From: Bacteroidales bacterium UBA3844
GTDB lineage: Bacteria > Bacteroidota > Bacteroidia > Bacteroidales > Paludibacteraceae
Direction: 5' to 3'
NCBI GenBank assembly: GCA_002392915.1
Contig: DGHQ01000033.1
Coordinates: forward strand, 58,863 to 122,862
DNA: 64,000 nt
Within the stretch, counting starts at the first letter, position 1. Each line of letters starts with the position of its first letter. The notes below the pieces were generated by a model. That model was given only the letters and a program-made list of their open reading frames with translations. It was not told the origin of the DNA and did no database searches. Both the position numbers and the translations under genes were made by a program. Shown here piece by piece: positions 62,039 to 64,000 of this stretch.

Positions 62039-62107
62039 TGGCGTTTCGTATTGCAGAATGCGGAATAAGGTTTTATAGTTAGGAATATTAATTAAAAAGA
62101 AAAGAGT

Positions 62108-63844
62108 ATGATAAAGAAATTTTTACTTGCTAGTAGCGTTCTTTCTCTTGCCGTTGCTTCAAACGCAGCTGAGAAGGAAGTCTACGTTATCAAGGACGGT
62201 AAGATGGTAAATTGTAATTTTATCCAATCTACCACAAGTCCAATAGAGAACTCGTATGAGGTTTATGAGTCACAGAACTCAAAGGGTGAGGATATGGTTC
62301 TTGTAAAGAATCCTGACACTGTTTACAAGTCAGCTTTCCTTTATTTGCCAGAAGCAATCGATTTGAGCGAGACTTGGAATCTTGTACTTGAATACTATTT
62401 TGAGGAAGGTACAGAACTTACAGATGGTTGCTATAAGCGTGAGGGTTGGAAATTCGACTTTTTGGCAGATACTATGCCTGTAAATGGAGCAAAGTTTAAA
62501 TATGATCCACAGCAGTCACAGTATCGTATTGCACATGCGTCATTTGATATTTGGTTCCGTGATTTCTATTCGTATACAAATGGAAAATCTGTTTTGGACA
62601 ACCATGGAGTTGGCAAGCTAAGAACTGTGTCTAAGTATATATACTCAAACCCGTTGTTGCCAAAAGAGGTTGCTGAAAGAGGTGATGGTAATAAAATTAA
62701 GGTTATTTACCTTTCTATGCTTCCTGCAGCTGATGCTGTGATCACAGGATATATCAAGAACTTGAAGTTCGTTTCTGATGGAACAAAGCCGTTCTATGCT
62801 GATAAGATGTCTATCCTTGGAGGTGAAGGTACTATCCATACTTCTGCTTTCACTAATTACGTTTATGGAACTAATGGTGGTGCTCACAAAGACGCAGCGG
62901 TAGGAGAATTGGAGTATATGGATGGAAATTTTTTGGAGGCACCTACTCAGATGTACGGACAGCAGTTGTTCATATCTAATAGCCCACAGGGTGACGCTAA
63001 CAAAATTTTGAACGACCGTATGTACTGCGATTACGGAGAGCAGGGTGAAGCAGACTTCTATGATACTGAGTATGGTTACCTTCCATATTTGAAAAAGGCA
63101 GATGGTAACGGACGTCTTGATATTGACGGTATTGTTGCAGATGCTCAGCTTCGTATTCCATTGGGTGACGCTGTAGAGAAAACTATCTCTATCGCTATGC
63201 GTCTTGGTCACAACGCTGGTACTACTGGTGGTACTGTTCCATACGAGGATTACATTACAGGTTCTAATGATATCCGTTTCCCTGTAGAGTACAGATTCGA
63301 GGCAGGTGATGCACAGAAAATTTCAGCAAAGACAGAGTGGAAGAAGTTCACACCAACATACACTAAGGGTGGTACTGACACTGTAGATTCTATCCCTACT
63401 ATGATGTCTATGGTTTATGGTGATGTTGAGCTTCCTTCACAGGAATATTCTTACATCACATTGCGTTTCATCCCTAACGATGTAATCTCTTACATGTTTG
63501 GAGATATCCGTTTGACTGGTGACAAGAATGCTTGGCCAAAGAAGGCTAGTGACTATGAGTTAGGTGAGGACTATCTTGGTTACAAGATTCCAGTTGGATT
63601 CCGTTCAGATGTTAAGAACATTGTTGCTAAGGGTGAGATCTCTATCTATCCTAATCCTGCAACTGATGTTATCACTGTAACTAACGAGGGTGTTAACAGC
63701 GTGGCTGTTTACTCTGTAGCTGGTTCTTTGGTTGCTTCTTCTGAGTCTAACGTAGTTAACGTAGCAAACTTGGTTAAGGGTATCTACGTCGTTAAGGCTA
63801 ACACTGAGGCTGGTGTAATCACAGGTCAGATCATCAAGAAGTAA
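62108..63844 (+). CDS. T9SS-sorted exported protein, unknown
   Basis: A 578-residue exported protein with signal peptide (to about residue 21, ASNAAEKEV). The main part (25-490) is beta-rich with no domain I can name; a recurrent feature is Gly-Tyr-Asp-rich strands. The C-terminal 70 residues are a type IX sorting domain (ISIYPNPATDVITVTNEG, AVYSVAGSLVASSES, NLVKGIYVVKANTEAG), which should target it for T9SS secretion and surface attachment. Codon use shifts to T-ending codons in the last third. It confirms that the host has a working T9SS. Confidence 0.88.
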   Translation: MIKKFLLASSVLSLAVASNAAEKEVYVIKDGKMVNCNFIQSTTSPIENSYEVYESQNSKGEDMVLVKNPDTVYKSAFLYLPEAIDLSETWNLVLEYYFEEGTELTDGCYKREGWKFDFLADTMPVNGAKFKYDPQQSQYRIAHASFDIWFRDFYSYTNGKSVLDNHGVGKLRTVSKYIYSNPLLPKEVAERGDGNKIKVIYLSMLPAADAVITGYIKNLKFVSDGTKPFYADKMSILGGEGTIHTSAFTNYVYGTNGGAHKDAAVGELEYMDGNFLEAPTQMYGQQLFISNSPQGDANKILNDRMYCDYGEQGEADFYDTEYGYLPYLKKADGNGRLDIDGIVADAQLRIPLGDAVEKTISIAMRLGHNAGTTGGTVPYEDYITGSNDIRFPVEYRFEAGDAQKISAKTEWKKFTPTYTKGGTDTVDSIPTMMSMVYGDVELPSQEYSYITLRFIPNDVISYMFGDIRLTGDKNAWPKKASDYELGEDYLGYKIPVGFRSDVKNIVAKGEISIYPNPATDVITVTNEGVNSVAVYSVAGSLVASSESNVVNVANLVKGIYVVKANTEAGVITGQIIKK

Positions 63845-63893
63845 TTTATGTATAGTTGTTCTTAGGAACTTCTTTACAAATTATATCTCACAC

Positions 63894-63926
63894 GAGGGGC
63901 GGACAAATTGTTCGTCCCTCTTTTTT
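63894..63926 (+). terminator. Terminator after T9SS cargo gene
   Basis: GAGGGGCGGAC/GTTCGTCCCTC stem with two G-T pairs, followed by six T residues. Confidence 0.85.
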
Positions 63927-64000
63927 GTGCCGGGATATAAATATGTAATCATTGAATTGTTTTCTTTTGGATTTATTTCTTATCTATTCTTATGAATTTT

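Noticed and set aside
1..64000. tRNA or rRNA genes
   Set aside because: No cloverleaf or rRNA-like segment could be recognised by eye; a tRNA scan would settle it.

Overview
The window looks like chromosomal DNA of a Bacteroidota, most likely Bacteroidales. Supporting signs are type IX secretion parts (a PorE-like OmpA lipoprotein, an OmpA/PorP-SprF pair, a C-terminal T9SS sorting domain), a PD40/OmpA repertoire, a DUF3160 protein, a trifunctional MMPL/acyltransferase/methyltransferase, and promoters of the Bacteroidota type (TAnnTTTG at -7) in front of many genes. I see no rRNA, tRNA or CRISPR array. Assignment below order level is not possible from the sequence alone.

Layout. 1-4.9 kb: end of a DUF3160 gene, a CapA-like lipoprotein, and sufS-sufE with a small membrane protein. 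5.0-6.6 kb: a beta-barrel protein and a long intergenic stretch holding the first copy of a dispersed structured repeat. 6.6-11.8 kb: a tight operon of MlaE/MlaF-type lipid ABC transporter, an unknown tail-anchored protein, mutL and a histidine-rich CobW GTPase. 11.8-13.9 kb: a small accessory patch with a decayed rhuM, an orphan gene bracketed by repeats, a mini-lipoprotein and a hairpin-rich element. 14-30 kb: mostly housekeeping (folA, porE, thyA, dnaN, exonuclease, trmN6, OmpA/PorP pair, MFS transporter, parC, TonB-C protein, radA, CAP lipoprotein).

30.9-37.3 kb is the main accessory island: hicAB, a candidate structured RNA, a small HTH regulator, a KAP P-loop NTPase followed by a protein with UDG-like motifs (a possible two-gene defence unit), and a DUF4143 ATPase with a 32-33 bp iteron array that has been split by another copy of the dispersed repeat. 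37.3-40.7 kb: carB behind a leader that closely resembles a UTP-sensing pyrBI-type attenuator (leader peptide, U-rich tract, intrinsic terminator). 40.8-43.9 kb: a second DUF4143 ATPase bracketed on both sides by 32-bp iterons sharing the same palindromic core, then a Schlafen/AlbA_2-type regulator.

44-64 kb returns to core functions: two S41 peptidases, a nucleotidyltransferase, two Lrp/AsnC regulators, the trifunctional lipid protein, an Ala-rich lipoprotein, a natural CarA-CarB fusion (a second carbamoyl-phosphate synthase), rpsF-rpsR-rplI, cysS and a T9SS cargo protein. The most interesting signals are the carB attenuator, the two iteron-associated DUF4143 loci, the KAP/UDG-like pair, the four-copy repeat with compensatory base changes, and the candidate RNA at 31.8-32.0 kb.
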